DNA from: Chimonanthus salicifolius
Taxonomy: Eukaryota; Streptophyta; Magnoliopsida; Laurales; Calycanthaceae
Assembly (NCBI GenBank): GCA_013350335.1
Contig: CM023532.1
Span: forward strand, 32,303,708 to 32,367,707
DNA length: 64,000 bases
Reading direction: 5' to 3'
Shown here piece after piece: positions 1 to 12,526 of this stretch. Positions within the stretch are counted from its first letter, which is position 1. The number at the start of each line of letters is the position of its first letter. The notes under the pieces were generated by a model. It saw nothing but the letters and a program-made list of their open reading frames with translations, did not search any database and was not told where the DNA came from. The position numbers and the translations under genes were made by a program.

Positions 1-1289
1 GACTCGACTAGTAGTCTTCCTAGATGATCATGCAACACTTTCTGACCTGTGTCCATTTTCCATAGAGAAGAAAGTAGCTAACAGCCCTTAGTATAAACTA
101 GTTTTATTTACATAAAACACTTGATTGAGCATAGTTCCAATTCTCACAAACCCTACTGGAGATGATAATGTAAAATTCATCAAACCTAAATGAACAAAAT
201 AGTTTCAACTTAAGTGGTTTTATTTAACCTAATTTATTCTGCAAATGGATTTCATCAGGGGCCTTCCTTTTATTGCTTTTAGAATTTAGAATCATCCCTA
301 TAACCATTGCTCAAGAGATGTAAACATGGATCCAACTCAAACATTGATTTAAGTTTCCAACCGAGTTAACTCTTAGGGTTGGCTTGGCGGTCAAAACCTG
401 CCCTTGTTTGTGGGGCCACTCCCCATTATTCTGTATCTAACTTGTACAAATTGAGAGGTTTACACATGCTCCAAAGATTGATCAGGTGAGACACCTGAAT
501 ACCTTGGTCTTAAAAATAGAATTCCAATCGAATTTATTTTCCCTAGCCCGAGCTGCTTTGAGTCAACTTGCCCAAGTTCCAGTTGAATCTACAAAACATT
601 TTGAACTATGGTTTTCAACAAATAATTATCACTGTCATGCCTCTCACAAGATCGCAGCAAAAAACCCATGAGATTAGATGGTAATCAGATCGGTGCGCCT
701 TTTGCATCATGACCCATCTATGGTGGGGCACAGAAATGAACGGTCCAGATCACCAAGAGGCTCCGTCCTTTAAAATAAGAAAATGCAAATTAGAAATTTC
801 CAGTTAGTAAAGATTTGTCTTTCAGCATCTGCCCATCTGTAGTTCTTCCTGCTCTGGCATAGGTCAACTGGCAGCATCTTCATCTCATGTGCCATTATTC
901 TATTTTGGCCCATACACCTTTAATTTCTTAGAATACTAAGAATGCATTTTTAAAATCATATTCTTCACACGTATCATTTGTAGCAACTAGCAACTACTTA
1001 ATTTAAAATAAATAAACAAATATTATATTTTCTTACATCATATTTCAGTAATTATATTAAAAGTAAGCATTATGTCCTCTATTGGCCCCGGAGCAATCAT
1101 GTTATATTTTTCAACCATTCAATTCCCACCAAACATGGGTCTTTCATATTTAATAATATATTGAAATAATGGAGAAATATATATATATATATAAATGAAT
1201 AGCATATATTATGAGACGTAGATTAGAAAACAATGTAGAGTTTTGATCTTAATATATATTCCAATCAGATAGATTTTAGGGTTCAATAC
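1..1289. other. Possible intron/downstream flank of the protease exon; no gene seen
   Basis: AT-rich sequence with no recognisable exon of the papain domain on the minus strand. It holds a SINE-B copy at about 377-517 and a short TA microsatellite at 1177-1194. If the protease gene is intact this is intron 1, running off the window. Confidence 0.5.
377..517 (+). mobile_element. SINE-B copy, 5' part degraded
   Basis: Starts with GGTTGGCTTGGCGGTCAA, an A-box-like start, and ends with the tail motif TTTACACATGCTCC, GGTGAGACACCTGAATACC and an A-rich run. The same order of words occurs at 56298-56482 and 17812-17990, which defines this repeat family. Confidence 0.6.
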
Positions 1290-1452
1290 TAACACGTTTG
1301 TTAAGGTGTTCAACCTCTTAGAGAATCAGACTAATCTTTAGGAGATTTGCAAGCGTCCCCATTTACACAATAGGTAACTCTATGACGAGTGACCCTTTAA
1401 AATTAGTTAGAATCGAACTTAAGATTCTCATTTGCCATCAGTCCAACCCCTT
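1290..1452 (-). mobile_element. SINE-B copy, minus strand
   Basis: Read on the minus strand it begins GGGGTTGGACTGATGGCAAA, followed by a B-box-like GTTCGATTCTAAC and the tail words AAATCTCC and GATTAGTCTGA. It lies in the presumed first intron or downstream flank of the protease exon. Confidence 0.55.
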
Positions 1453-1578
1453 TTCTTCGTAAATACGATTGTAAGTTATATAAGTAAATTAAAAGAGAGT
1501 AGAAATGCAATCTAACCATTCATCAAAAAACAGAACTATCCTCTGTTCATGTAAACATCTAAAAACGATTAGACGTAC

Positions 1579-2080
1579 CGCATGAGCCTTGATCTTTAAC
1601 TCCTGTGACAACTCCCTTCTTCCTCCAATCCAATGATGAAGGAGCTTCGCACGACAGAATGTTTGTGTTTGATCTTGAGGCCCGTTTTTTCTTCTCCATG
1701 GGCTTTGTCTTAGAAAGATAAGCCATCCTGAATTCCTCGTTACTCAAATCAGCAAACTTGTTAAGGCCCACAATATGGCCCTTGGGCCCTGCCTTTTCAT
1801 TGCTCTCCACAATATATACCAGATTGTTTCGAAAGTTCTCAAACCTTCTCTCCTTCTCCTCCATGTTCTTGTAGAACTTCTTATGCTTCTCCCTCCATTG
1901 CTCGAAGAGTTCCGCCATTCGGAACTCCGATACAATGTCATCGGGGGAGTAACCGACGATGGAGAATTCACTAGGGAGACATACAGACAGACTGGAAAGG
2001 GAAGCCCAGATGGAGAAGAGAAGCACGATGATTGTTTTCCCGCCTCCCATTTTCTTTTTGGTCGATGATTGGTTGGTCAT
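1579..2080 (-). CDS. Papain-like cysteine protease, first exon only (XCP/RD21-type)
   Basis: This encodes the N-terminal part of a C1A (papain) protease made as an inactive secreted zymogen. Seen: a hydrophobic signal peptide (IIVLLFSIWASLSS), the FSIVGYSPDD segment common in plant XCP-type proteases, an I29 propeptide with a complete ERFNIN pattern (ERRFENFRNNLVYIVESN) and a GNFD-like GLNKFAD, then the mature N-terminus SSLDWRKKG and VKDQGSCG. The open frame stops four codons later, but a consensus donor G|GTACGT lies at 1579/1578, inside the Gly codon just before the expected SCWAFS. Plant papain genes commonly carry an intron at this site. No exon with the catalytic Cys, His or Asn is recognisable between 1 and 1578, so the rest lies beyond the left edge or is lost. 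Translation may start at 2080 or, giving a better signal peptide, at the Met codon at 2050. A TATA-like CATATATTC lies at 2094-2103. Family certain, subfamily not. Confidence 0.8.
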
Positions 2081-2093
2081 CAGTATAGTGGTC

Positions 2094-2103
2094 TGAATAT
2101 ATG
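2094..2103 (-). promoter_or_regulatory. TATA-like box upstream of the cysteine protease exon
   Basis: CATATATTC on the minus strand, about 45-50 bases before the Met codon at 2050. The position suits a short 5' leader. The AT-rich background makes this only suggestive. Confidence 0.3.
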
Positions 2104-3300
2104 AAGTTGAAGAGTGGAGGAGGAAGCCTACCGGTCAGCAGCAGAGGACGCTTTGAATGGGCTTCACTAACATGTCCATGTTCTTATCCATACAAAGGCC
2201 CATGATTTTCCAACATATGTGCCACGTTTTAGAATTCAAAATTTCCAAAATACCCTTGGACATTTTTCTACCCGAGCATCCAACTCTCAACCTAATCTGA
2301 CCCGTAAAAATATTGTTTCAGTCTAATCCCATTGTCCCATTTAACAGACGGGTCCACTCATCGAGTTGATGGTTAAAAATAAATGAAGTTTAATTATTGA
2401 CTCAATGCTGCTATTTTCTATTCGTACCACTGATTCAACTCAATCCAACCCATTGCTATATTTAGTAAACAAATTGATTGGACTTAAAATCCATTTTATA
2501 ATTGAGTGATCTTCGGTCGAGGATTTAATGAACTCCTTTGTCCTATTTAGTAAATGAGTTAATCCAACTCAAACTCATTTGATAAATGAGTAAATTTAGA
2601 TTGAGATGTTAACATAGAAAAGTCCAACCAACTTCACTTAACGTTTTTTATTAAAACAATCTTTTCTTTATAATATGGGTATCCTCAGTATATATTGGAA
2701 GTGAGATTAATCCCAAGAATATACGAAACTACCCATAAGACTTGTATATCAAGTAGGTCTGAAAATAGTCGAATTCAAAACCTCTAATTTAATTCTAAAA
2801 ACTGAGATTTAATTGAGTACTTTAACCCATTTAATAAATGAATTAGCTATGCTCAAACTCATTTAATAAATGGATAATGCAAGTTAAAAGTTCAAATAAA
2901 CGGGTCAATGATTTGAAGCTTTGAAGCCAAATTCAACTCAATGATAATTCTAAAAAGAGGGCATTTTAGTACTTTGGGTACCCAAGCTGTGGAGTCGTTA
3001 AATCCCCGTGGTTCCTACTCTTCTCAGCTTTGACTTGCAGTGGCAACTAACAGTCATTGACAGACGACTGGAGAGTGAGAAGGCAACGAAGCTAAGGAAA
3101 GTTCGGCTGATATTTTGTAAGCGTCATCACACTGGTAGGGGATAAGCGGCACTTTTTTATTTTATTTTTATTATTTTTTAAGATAGTAGATGAGGTGGGA
3201 CCGGTTTAATGGGAGGAGGGATTTGATAAGTTTTGATTTTGTTATATAATATGAAAATACTGATTTTTATTTTAATGAGTTTTTAAAAATATATTTATAT
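2104..3300. other. Intergenic, degraded repeats
   Basis: No coding region recognised. Repeated words such as ATTTAATAAATGA and CTCAAACTCATTT between about 2530 and 2900, together with GACCCG-type motifs, suggest an old, eroded hAT-like MITE, but no ends could be fixed. Confidence 0.4.
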
Positions 3301-3306
3301 AATCTA

Positions 3307-3378
3307 CATGGGTGTAACTCAACTGGTTGCCTCCTGTCTCAAGAAGCGAGAGGTTGCAACTTCGAACCCCCATGGCCT
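3307..3378 (+). mobile_element. SINE-A head (tRNA-derived)
   Basis: CATGGGTGTAACTCAACTGG (A-box region) followed by a GAAGCGAGAGG arm and TTCGAACCCCCATGG (B-box region). The tRNA-like head matches the longer copy at 39627. The body is missing after CATGGCCTAAAAAA, so this is a 3'-truncated copy. Confidence 0.65.
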
Positions 3379-3639
3379 AAAAAATTAAATTCACTTGATT
3401 TGAAGAGCTAGATTTTCAGTAATCCAAATAGGGTCGGTTTTGGATAGAGTTATAATCCAACGGTAACGTCAACTCAAAATAGATTTAAATTAAACAAAAT
3501 ACAATCTATGGTGGTAGATGGGTAAGAGAAGGATAGTGCGTGATTTTAGACCAAATGTCTTGAAGTTTTTATATATATAGAACAAATTTTCTTTAAGAGT
3601 ATTAAGACTAGTTTAAGTGGCCTTAATGCAAATTCTGAT

Positions 3640-3835
3640 AGTGGCATCTCTTATAGATCAAATGGATCTTGTACTCATATCTAACTTGACACAAATCTAA
3701 TGGGTCAAGTCAATTGGATCATAAAATAAGTCATAGGTCATGGATTGGATAATGGGTCATAGATCAGGTCATGACTCGAGTTTAGATTGGATCTTGGGTC
3801 ATGGATTGGATTAGGAGATAGTTAGTCCATGATTA
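3640..3835. repeat. Imperfect short tandem repeat, GGGTCATGGATTGGAT type
   Basis: The words GGGTCA, CATGGATTGGAT and AGGTCATG recur with variable spacing. A related tract occurs at 49525-49640 (GGATTGGGGT, GAGTCATGGATTATG), so this looks like a dispersed repeat rather than a local expansion. Confidence 0.45.
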
Positions 3836-4665
3836 AATTATTTATCTTGAAATCCATAAGTCATGGAAATTGCTTTCAGTCTTTCCCCTAAAATTTTATT
3901 TTCCACACCTCTTGTGAAAAATGAATAAGCCACGAAAACCATTTCCATAGTCGTGGAATAAACTGCCTTTCATTTCATTATGGCCCCACCTCTAAGCCAC
4001 TGTTAAATTTTATTTTTTGTTAAAAAATACTATTATGAGTTACTTCATTAAGAAATTAAAAGAAATAAAACCTGATACATGACTAGGTGCATTGGTCCTT
4101 CAAGGAGGGCCCACATAACAGGGGACTGGGAGGTGCCTCAACCAAAATCTCAACTAACAAGTTAGACACAAATGAAATTTGTAGGCAAGAGAAATATATA
4201 CAATTATACACATATAATGGAGCCATTGAAATTTGGAACTGGATTTATACTTGTGCCGACATTGATTGCTGGTTTCTTGTGAATTGACTACTCATTTTTT
4301 TTAATTAATTTTAAAAAGCATGTCAATTACAATTTTAAAATCTGAGTTTAATTTAATGAACTTAATTTAGAAGATAATAAATTAATAATTAGTTTTGGTG
4401 AAAGAATAAGGGTAACTGTAAATTGAGAAATTAATTATCTAATTTACAGTGAATAAATTTCCTATAAGTGATTTTTTACGAGACTATCTCAACTAGCCAT
4501 ATATTTCCATTTTAGAGTCAGAGAAACGAAACCGAGATAAAGATAATAATGAAGCTGATATGAGATTGATGTAATTAATTTTTTAATAACGATGATGACG
4601 AAATCTAACTTTAATTAATATCAATTTTTTGCCCAAGAAAAATTCTTTAAAAAAAAATTCAATTA
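3836..4665. other. Intergenic, nothing recognised
   Basis: AT-rich with stop codons in all frames apart from one 66-codon frame that matches no family I know. No repeat boundaries were identified. Confidence 0.5.
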
Positions 4666-4667
4666 GA

Positions 4668-4798
4668 TTTTTTTTTTTTTGAATTTACGTGTAGAAAACC
4701 GTGGGATACCCAGTGTAAAACCCCCAAAGTGAGTCTACTACCCTTAAAGCACACCAAAGTTCGACCATAAAAGCTTGAACCTACAACCTCCTGCTTAA
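4668..4798 (-). mobile_element. SINE-A copy, 5'-truncated, minus strand
   Basis: Read on the minus strand: GGTTGTAGGTTCAAGC (B-box region), a body with TTTGGTGTGCTTTAAGGG, CCCACGGTTTTCTACACG and an A-rich end (T run at 4668-4680). It matches the body of the copies at 39627, 13545 and 40560. Confidence 0.65.
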
Positions 4799-4799
4799 T

Positions 4800-7490
4800 T
4801 TCAATTAGACTTAACAAGCATCAAGCTATGAAATGAATGATTTAGATTATTTGCTCACCAAATTCTAACTCCAAGTAATGTCAGAGTCTATCTGTCTGAC
4901 TGAACTGAAGATATATAATGAAAAGGTTTGAAAATGAATACATTTGACTATTTGAGTGATGGGAAGGACTTGGGCTCATTTTTCTCAGAGGTATTTAGAT
5001 TCGACCCACGGCCCAAGTTACTTGATCCCAGCATGGATGGCTAGGGCAGGGCCTGGGAGAATAGAGTCCAGAATGGCTAGAGGATTGGCCCAATTATATC
5101 TTCTCAGACCCAATGATTTGAAAAACTTAGAAATTAGAACATCGACGAGCACCAAAAAGAGTTATTTTCCCCCACCCACTATCCATTACTCCTTATGAAT
5201 ACATACTGTAATCATCCTTAGAACCTTTATTTTAATCATTTGAAATTAATTTTTTTAATTTTTTCTTTTCTGCCCAGCTCTTTCCAATCCAGTTTTGACT
5301 CAATTGTTAGAAAAAGGGGAAAAAGAAAAATTATATTTTCAATGGTGTGTCGATGGTTTGAAAATGGTGCGACCCACATTGGTTGGATGAGATGGGTTGG
5401 GTTTGGTAGCAGCTCAGCATTTTCTTTTTGTCGGGTTATACATTTATTTGGTGATGATTGTGAACCATAATTATTATATATTTATCTTCAATCTACAAAA
5501 ATTACTTAGATTGATTACGACTAGGAGTTGTAATCTCATTAAAAAAGTAAAATTGTGGTAAATAAGTTCTTAGAGTGAAGAGAGAGGCACGTGATCCTTC
5601 CTATCTATTCCTAGAATTCATCCTTCAAGATCTCTATATCACTTATATCACCATAATGTTAAATGAAATATGTAGGCCCATTTGTAGCCCACTTGTATCA
5701 TTATCATCACAAGAGGCCCAAGGAGAAAGAGCCCAATGGCTTTCTTATTTAAGACCTTCTAATACATCTTTGTCTTAATACGTTTTTTTTTAAATGGAAG
5801 TTTTTGTGAAAGTCTCGGAGAGAGAGTTCCAATCTATAGTAGAGGGTTTGAAAAAGAAACAAGACTATCTTAAAATATTCAAATCATGAGAAATCTTAGA
5901 AGATAATTAGACTAACATTATATTGCATTCTGGTCTTTCCTCTGCTCATTCTTCTTCCTCTACTTCAATCTTCTATTCTTTTTTATACTGTAAATCAACA
6001 GTTATGACTAATCATCCATTGATCCAACACTTCTGATCTTTCACATTGCATTAGGTTTTGCATTATTTTAGTAGTGGTAGTGCAGAATCATGGTCATTAT
6101 ATTTTAATATATTAGCTCTTTGATGGTAACCAAAGAAACTAGGTTCGTCGGAACGTAAATTGTCAGGACGTGGTCAGGTGGATCCTTAGGTATTGAGCTC
6201 ACTAAATAGGATGGAGATGGAAATGTGCATCATTTCTAAATGAAGCACTTGTAGTGGATATATAGATCACCGACTTCATTAATGTGTTTTGAACTTGGAA
6301 CAGATTTGGAAGTCTATTAGCAAAGAACAAGAAGAAGTGATGAGATGGGAAGAGAAGACAAACTTCCTACATAATCAACCTTATCTCATTAGAACCAAAT
6401 AAACAATGAACTCAATTAAGCAAAGAGGTTGTGCCCAAGGCATGGGTTATTTTGATGTTTTTTTATCTCTTTTTAGCATAATGTAATCTAGGGTTAGGAT
6501 TAATGGATCTAAGAAAAATGTCACATGATGTTCATCTAAGTCATGGCATTGTTATAATTAATTTTCAGAAATTTAGTATAAATCATGGGTGACTACAGAA
6601 CATCCAATTTGAGTTCTCTTCATTGCATTGGTGCAAATAAGTCTCTTCTTCTTTGTTGTTCTTTTGATTTCTTGTTTGATTTTCTTTGAATTAAATTTTA
6701 ATTCTAGCAATTAGTTCAGATTTTGCCTTAGATTAATCTTTAAATCTTGCAATTCAATTTTAGCATTCACTATAATTTTTAATTTCACTGTGAAATTTCC
6801 ATAGTGCTGAGTTTCTTATGAGGTTTGAGCCTTAATTCTTTGTTCTAAAGAGAAATTGATTTTTGGTGAGTTTTTCTAGTTGAAAATAAGTTTTTCCAAT
6901 CTTGGGTGAATTCTCAATTAGGGTTGGAATTGAAAAAAAATCTAATTTTTTTCTAAAAATTCTAAAAAATTCCAAATTTGAATTTCTCATCTAAATTAAG
7001 TCCTCAGAACCAATTCTCCAATAAGAAAAGCCCATTATGAGTGCAAAGACTCATATTAGAAATAAAAATGTTGCTAGTTGTGCCATATCTTGAAAGTTCC
7101 TTATCTTTTAATGAAAAAAATTTCTTCAAAACCCAACCTGTTTCTCATATTAGTTACATTTAACCTCAAAAATAAAAAATGAAAATATAAATATTAGGTT
7201 TGTGGAGCCTAAATGTCAGGTATTTACTAGTGATTACATCTCCACTGGCCCGTTCGGGAGTCAAGCTCAAGCAAAGTGGATATGATTTTGAACCCATAAA
7301 CATACCAAAAGGGAACCACGTAAATCCTTGTGTATTTGTGTGTGATTGATATGTGTTTTGTTCTTTCGTCTATTGTTTGTGCACTTCTATTCTCAATAAT
7401 AAACTCGAGAATCTAAAGGCTTTTTAGAATGAATAAAAAATATATAAAGACGTATATACAAAATTCAAAAAAAAAAAAAATTATCTTTAG
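4800..7490. other. Intergenic, nothing recognised
   Basis: About 2.7 kb of AT-rich sequence. Several open frames of 67-80 codons show no signal peptide, domain or codon pattern that would mark a gene, and they are probably chance. No clear repeat was delimited. Confidence 0.5.
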
Positions 7491-7499
7491 ACATGACTG

Positions 7500-10400
7500 T
7501 TGAGTACTGAAAATTACCATTTTACCCTTTAATTTTGGATTACTTAGCCTTTGATTTGTGAATATTAGATGCGTTTAATAGAGTTTTCAAGTTTTGCAGT
7601 ATATTTGTGAGAATACAAGAAAAATGAATTAAAATGGAGAAAAGTGGGCTATAGTCCTATTTTTTGAAAGTTTATAATTTTTACCACCTAATATGATTTG
7701 GAATTATTGTAAGATATTATAATTCAGATGTGGATATGAGAGTTTGAATTATAATAATATTTTTTAGACTGTGTTATATTGTAAAGGTGGTAGAAATTTA
7801 TAAACACACAAATGAACCCACTGTTTAAATTTGAAACCTGAAGACAAAGTCTGCAATTGGAAGCCAATGAGCCAAAGTCCACCAGTATTCCGGACCAGAT
7901 AAAAATCCAAGTATGGGATCCAAATCCAAAAGACCAAGTGGGACTAGTGAATCTCGTTTGAAGGATAGTGCCTTATCTGCAAAATTCGGCCATGGTTTGA
8001 AAAAGACAGTGGATTTGGATAAAAGACAGTAGATTTGAATAAAAGACAGGGATAAGGATAAAAGAGTTTGAACCGAAGGAAAGATAAGAAATAGAGGGAT
8101 AAGGAGGAACAGAGATAAGGAGATGAAGGAGTTAGCCGATCTCAACAGAGAGAAATTTTGAATTTGAATGGGTCCTTATCTTGGCTGAATTTGAAGAGTA
8201 GCTTATCTTATCTCTTCTCACTCCTATAAATTGATAGCCGGGCAAGACGTCAAAAGGACTGAAGTTGGATGACCAAAGACAGAGAAAAAATATTTAATTT
8301 CTTGTAAGTTATTTATTTTTTATTTTTATATAAAGTCCAAAGGATTGTATTTTATTTCCAAATTTTTAAATAAAATTCATGGCTGTTTGTTTAGATTTAT
8401 GTTATTTCCAATTATTGAATATTTGATAATGATGGTTTTTAATTTTATTTTAATTATTTTTATGAACTTTATGAGACAAATTAATTTTAGAATTTTTCAA
8501 AGAAAGGTGGAACCCCTTTTAGGATCAGTGGGACTTGACCAATTTTCCAGTTTAAGGTTCTTTTCAAGAACGGTTTGTTTTAGATCTGGAAAATGCAAGT
8601 TTAAATTTCGCTCATGCCTAAGGCTTGATTTGAAAAATTCCGATTTAATGGAATACATAATTATTCTAATTAGAATTTTATTAAATAAGGAACTTGAATT
8701 ATATTAAATAATTCCAGAATATTTCATAGTCTAGGCTATGCTTTTATTTTTAAATAGGATAACACGCCGCCTTCAATATTTATCCCGATTCCATTGTAAA
8801 ATATGTAAACAATTTATTTATTATTGATTTATTTTTTTTTTCTTAAAAATCATCAAAACAATTTAAATACTTTAGAAACATTTTATTTGTCTCTTAAATT
8901 TAGATTTTAAATTAAATTTAGGTCATTTAAATTTACTCCATTATTTTAATCAAAGTTTATTTTTAACTACTAAAACTAGATAATCGATTAATTAGTACCT
9001 TAAATTAAGATTATAACTATATGTTTTAGAAAATTATTTTATTAAATCACATTATTTTAATAGTGCCATTTTTTATTTCGTACATATATTTTGTGGATTT
9101 CCCTTCGATACGACCTCGCACTTATACATTATACATTATTAACTCGCAAGTGTACGAACCAGTTATAGTATAATGTATGAGTGCAAGGTCGTACACAAGG
9201 AAAATCCACAAAATATATGTACGAAATAAAAAATGGCACTATTAAAATAATGTGATTTAATAAAATAATTTTCTAAAACATATAGTTATAATCTTAATTT
9301 AGCACACTAATTAATTGATTATCTAGTTTTAGTAGTTAAAAATAAATTTTGATTAAAATAATGGAGTAAATTTAAATGACCTAAATTTAATTTAAAATGT
9401 AAATTTAAGAGACAAATAAAATGTTTCTAACCTAGTTAAATTGTTTTGATGATTTTTAAGAAAGAATAAAATAAATCAATAATAAATAAATTGTGTACAT
9501 ATTTTACAATGGAATCGGGATAAATATCGAAGGCGGCATGTTATCATATTAAAAAAAAAAAGCATAGCCTAGACTATGAAATATTCTGGAATTATTAAAT
9601 ATAATTCAAGTTCCTTATTTTATAAAATTCTAATTAGAATAATTATGGCTTCCATTAAATCGAAATTTTTCAAATCAAGCCTTAGGCTGGAGCAAGATTT
9701 AAACTTGCATTTTCCAGATCTAAAACAAACCGTTCTTGAAAAGAACCTTAAACTGGAAAATTGGTCAAGTCCCACTGATCCTAAAAGGGGTTCCACTTTT
9801 CCTTGAAAAATTCTAAAATTAATTTGTTTCATAAAGTTCATAAAAAGAATTAAAATAAAACTAAAAACCATCATTATCAAATATTCAATAATTGAGAATA
9901 ACATAAATCTAAACAAACCGCCATGAATTTTATTTAAAATTTTGGAAATGAAATACAATCCTTTGGACTTTATATAAAAATAAAAAATAAATAACTTACA
10001 AGAAATTAAATATTTTTTTCTCTGTCTTTGGTCATCCAACTTCAGTCCCTTCGACGTCTTGCCCTGTTCAACCTTCAATGGACCCAAAGCCATCAATTTA
10101 TAGGAGTGAGAAGAGATAACATAAGCGACTTTTCAAATTCAGCCAAGATAAGGGACTCATTCAACTTCAAAATTTCTTTCTGTTGAGATCGGCTAACGCC
10201 TTCATCTCCTTATTTCTGTTCCTCTTTATCCCTCTCTTTCTTATCTTTCCTTCGGTTCAAACTCTTTTATCATTATCTCTGTCTTTTATTCAAATCCACT
10301 GTCTTTTATCCAAATCCACTGTTTTTTCAAACCATGGCCGAATTTTGCAGATAAGGCACCATCCTTCAAACGCGATTCACTAGTCCCACTTGGTTTTTTG

Positions 10401-10827
10401 GACTTGGATCCCATATTTGGACTTTTATCTGGCCCGGAATACTGGTGGACTTTGGCTCATTGGCTTCCAATTGCAGACTTTGTCTTCAGACTTCAAATTC
10501 GAACAGTGGGTCCATTTGTGTGTTTATAAATTTCTACCACCTTTAAAGTGTAACACAGTCTAAAAAATATTATTATAATTCAAACTCTCATATTCAGATC
10601 TGAATTTTTATAATTTACAATAATTCCAAATCAAATTAGGTGGTAAAAATGATAAACTTTTCAAAAATAGGACTATGGCCCACTTTTCTCCATTTTAATT
10701 CCTTTTTCTTGTATTCTCACAAATAAACTGAAAAACTGAAAAACTCTATTAAACACAGTTAATATTCACAAATCAAAGGCTAACTAATCCAAAATTAAAG
10801 GGTAAAATGGTAATTTTCAGTGCTCAA
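7500..10827. mobile_element. Large foldback element with ~1.63-kb inverted arms (MULE-like target duplication)
   Basis: The left arm (7500-9134) and right arm (9168-10827) are reverse complements over essentially their whole length, separated by a 33-base loop. Ends are TTGAGTACTGAAAATTACC on the left and its complement GGTAATTTTCAGTGCTCAA on the right. Flanks at 7491-7499 (ACATGACTG) and 10828-10836 (TAATGACTG) match at 7 of 9 bases, fitting a worn 9-bp MULE-type duplication. Each arm holds a TATAAA (8225-8230 and its mirror at 10098-10103) pointing inward, followed about 75 bases later by a donor-like TTGTAAGTT. The arms differ by substitutions and indels; for example, the right arm has extra bases near 10055-10085. 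No transposase is visible, so the element is non-autonomous. The class assignment is inference from the duplication length. Confidence 0.75.
8225..8230 (+). promoter_or_regulatory. TATA box in the left arm of the foldback element
   Basis: TCCTATAAATTGAT resembles a plant core promoter and is preserved in the mirrored arm at 10098-10103 on the minus strand. Transcripts from the two would run towards each other. Confidence 0.4.
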
Positions 10828-10836
10828 TAATGACTG

Positions 10837-12110
10837 ATGAATGGCAATCATGATGATGCATTTTCTTGCTTGGCCAAACACACTATGCATGTATCCAATT
10901 GTGGTATATACAGGATATGGATCTCAATAAGCCCATTTGGTGTGTCCCCTCTAAGTTTAGATTCGATATAGCCCATGTTCTCCAACTTCATAATAGCATT
11001 TAATAGATTGAAACATATTTGGTGGGCTAACTTTCTTTATATAGAAAATGGTATTTATATCTCTTAATTTATCAAATTCATTTTCAAACAAAAGTTAGAT
11101 GTGACTAAAAAAATAAATTATTTAACTTTAACAATAACCATTTATTTCTATCTCTATTTTCAAGATGGATAAATACATTAATGAAGAGTTGAGATTAAAT
11201 TTTAGTATATATCTAGTTTTAGATATTATCTTTTATTTAATATGGTTATGATATTCCACATCTTATGGTTTCTATTACAGATGAATCATGCAGCAAAGCT
11301 CCAATTGCTAATAAAGTTCCCATCCTTTTATATTAAATTTTTAAACAGACAATTGAGAAAGACAAGTAAAGTTAGATGATCACAATTGTGGAAACGAAAA
11401 TTTATAGATGACAATTTTATACAAGTAAGAATGTATGGAATGATTTAAAATTGTAGTTTATTAAGTAAATGTTCATTTATACTACTGCAAAAGTTGTGAA
11501 TTTGATTGGCACCTTTATATTAAAAAAAGGAGTTTTGTGTAAAATCACATTAAATCATAATAATTCATTTTTTTATTGGGAGATTTAGATCAAACTCAGT
11601 GTGATGGAATGAATAACGTAGGTGGTGGTGATGATGAAGAAAGATCTAGTCCAGTATTTGTTGGGCTAGAGTTACTGGGCCTAAGATTAGGCCTAATAAG
11701 CATGGCCTTTAACTGTTAATTGTGAGGCCCATGTTTGTTGCTGTCCTGCCAAGGCAGAGCCTTTCATCTTCTTCATTTCTACGGTTCTACCCATTGGCCT
11801 TTATTTTTCCTAACATCTGAGCTAAGTTGTTTTAGGGAGGTGAGGTTAGCTGTGAACATCTATTCAATGGGTCCGTAGCAGAGGTTTTATATACATTATA
11901 TATTAAAGAGTACTACAACTCTGACTTGCAATCTACAATCTTCTCTGAAGTCTGAACAAAGGCAAACCATAATTACAAATATCGTTTGGGCTAGTTCAAG
12001 TGTGCTAGACCCAAGTCAATCCCAATAATGTAGCCGATGATTTTGAGAGACAATGAGGTTGTACTAGCATTCAACTTTGTATCTAGAACAATCGTATAGA
12101 TCACACATTC
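10837..12110. other. Intergenic, nothing recognised
   Basis: AT-rich sequence. GGGCC/GGCCC words cluster at 11665-11730, as in plant site-II promoter elements, but no gene follows that I can recognise. Confidence 0.45.
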
Positions 12111-12188
12111 TTTGTGGGGTCGGGTTTTTTTGCTAAGGTGGAAATTTGTTATTTTTTGGCTCAAAAGCTCTTTTGGGCCGGATCAGTC

Positions 12189-12526
12189 TGTAGGGCCCAT
12201 GCCCAGTGGGCCCAGTCTTGTAACTTAAGCCACTTGTATATAGTTTCTCTTTCTCTTGGTTAAGTAAAAGCTGAGTGAATTCTGTAGCAGCTGCTGTGAG
12301 AGAAATAGATGGAAAGAGAGGAAAAACCAGAGAGGAAGGAGAAGAGAGGAGAAGGGTTGGGTTAATCTTTTGTAACTCGTATTCTCTTTGTAGTGGATTC
12401 ATGATTAATGTTTTGTGGACGGAGGCCATCTTTCCGAACCACATACATCTTTGTATTCTCTTTGTTATCTTTCTTGTGTGTTTTCTATGATTTATGATTG
12501 ATTATTTGTGGGTGTATCGCACAACA
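12189..12526 (+). mobile_element. Probable Copia-type LTR (solo or remnant)
   Basis: The layout is that of a plant Copia LTR: TGTAGGGCCC start, TATA-like TTGTATATAGTTTCTC at about 12233-12248, purine-rich R region, then GTGGACGGAGGCCATC, CCGAACCACATACATC and a T-rich U5 ending in GCACAACA. Similar GTGGA/CCGAACCAC strings mark the R-U5 part of many Copia LTRs. The exact 5' end is uncertain and no matching 5-bp target duplication was found. Confidence 0.5.

Noticed and set aside
7825..10383. Open frames in the foldback arms (7825-8145 minus, 8345-8707 plus, 9620-10096 minus, 10183-10383 plus)
   Set aside because: They mirror each other only because the arms are inverted copies. The two versions of the first frame differ by a frameshift, and none has a recognisable domain.
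7500..10827. Palindrome as an assembly or chimeric-read artefact
   Set aside because: The arms differ by many substitutions and several indels and are flanked by a near-matching short duplication, which an artefact would not produce.
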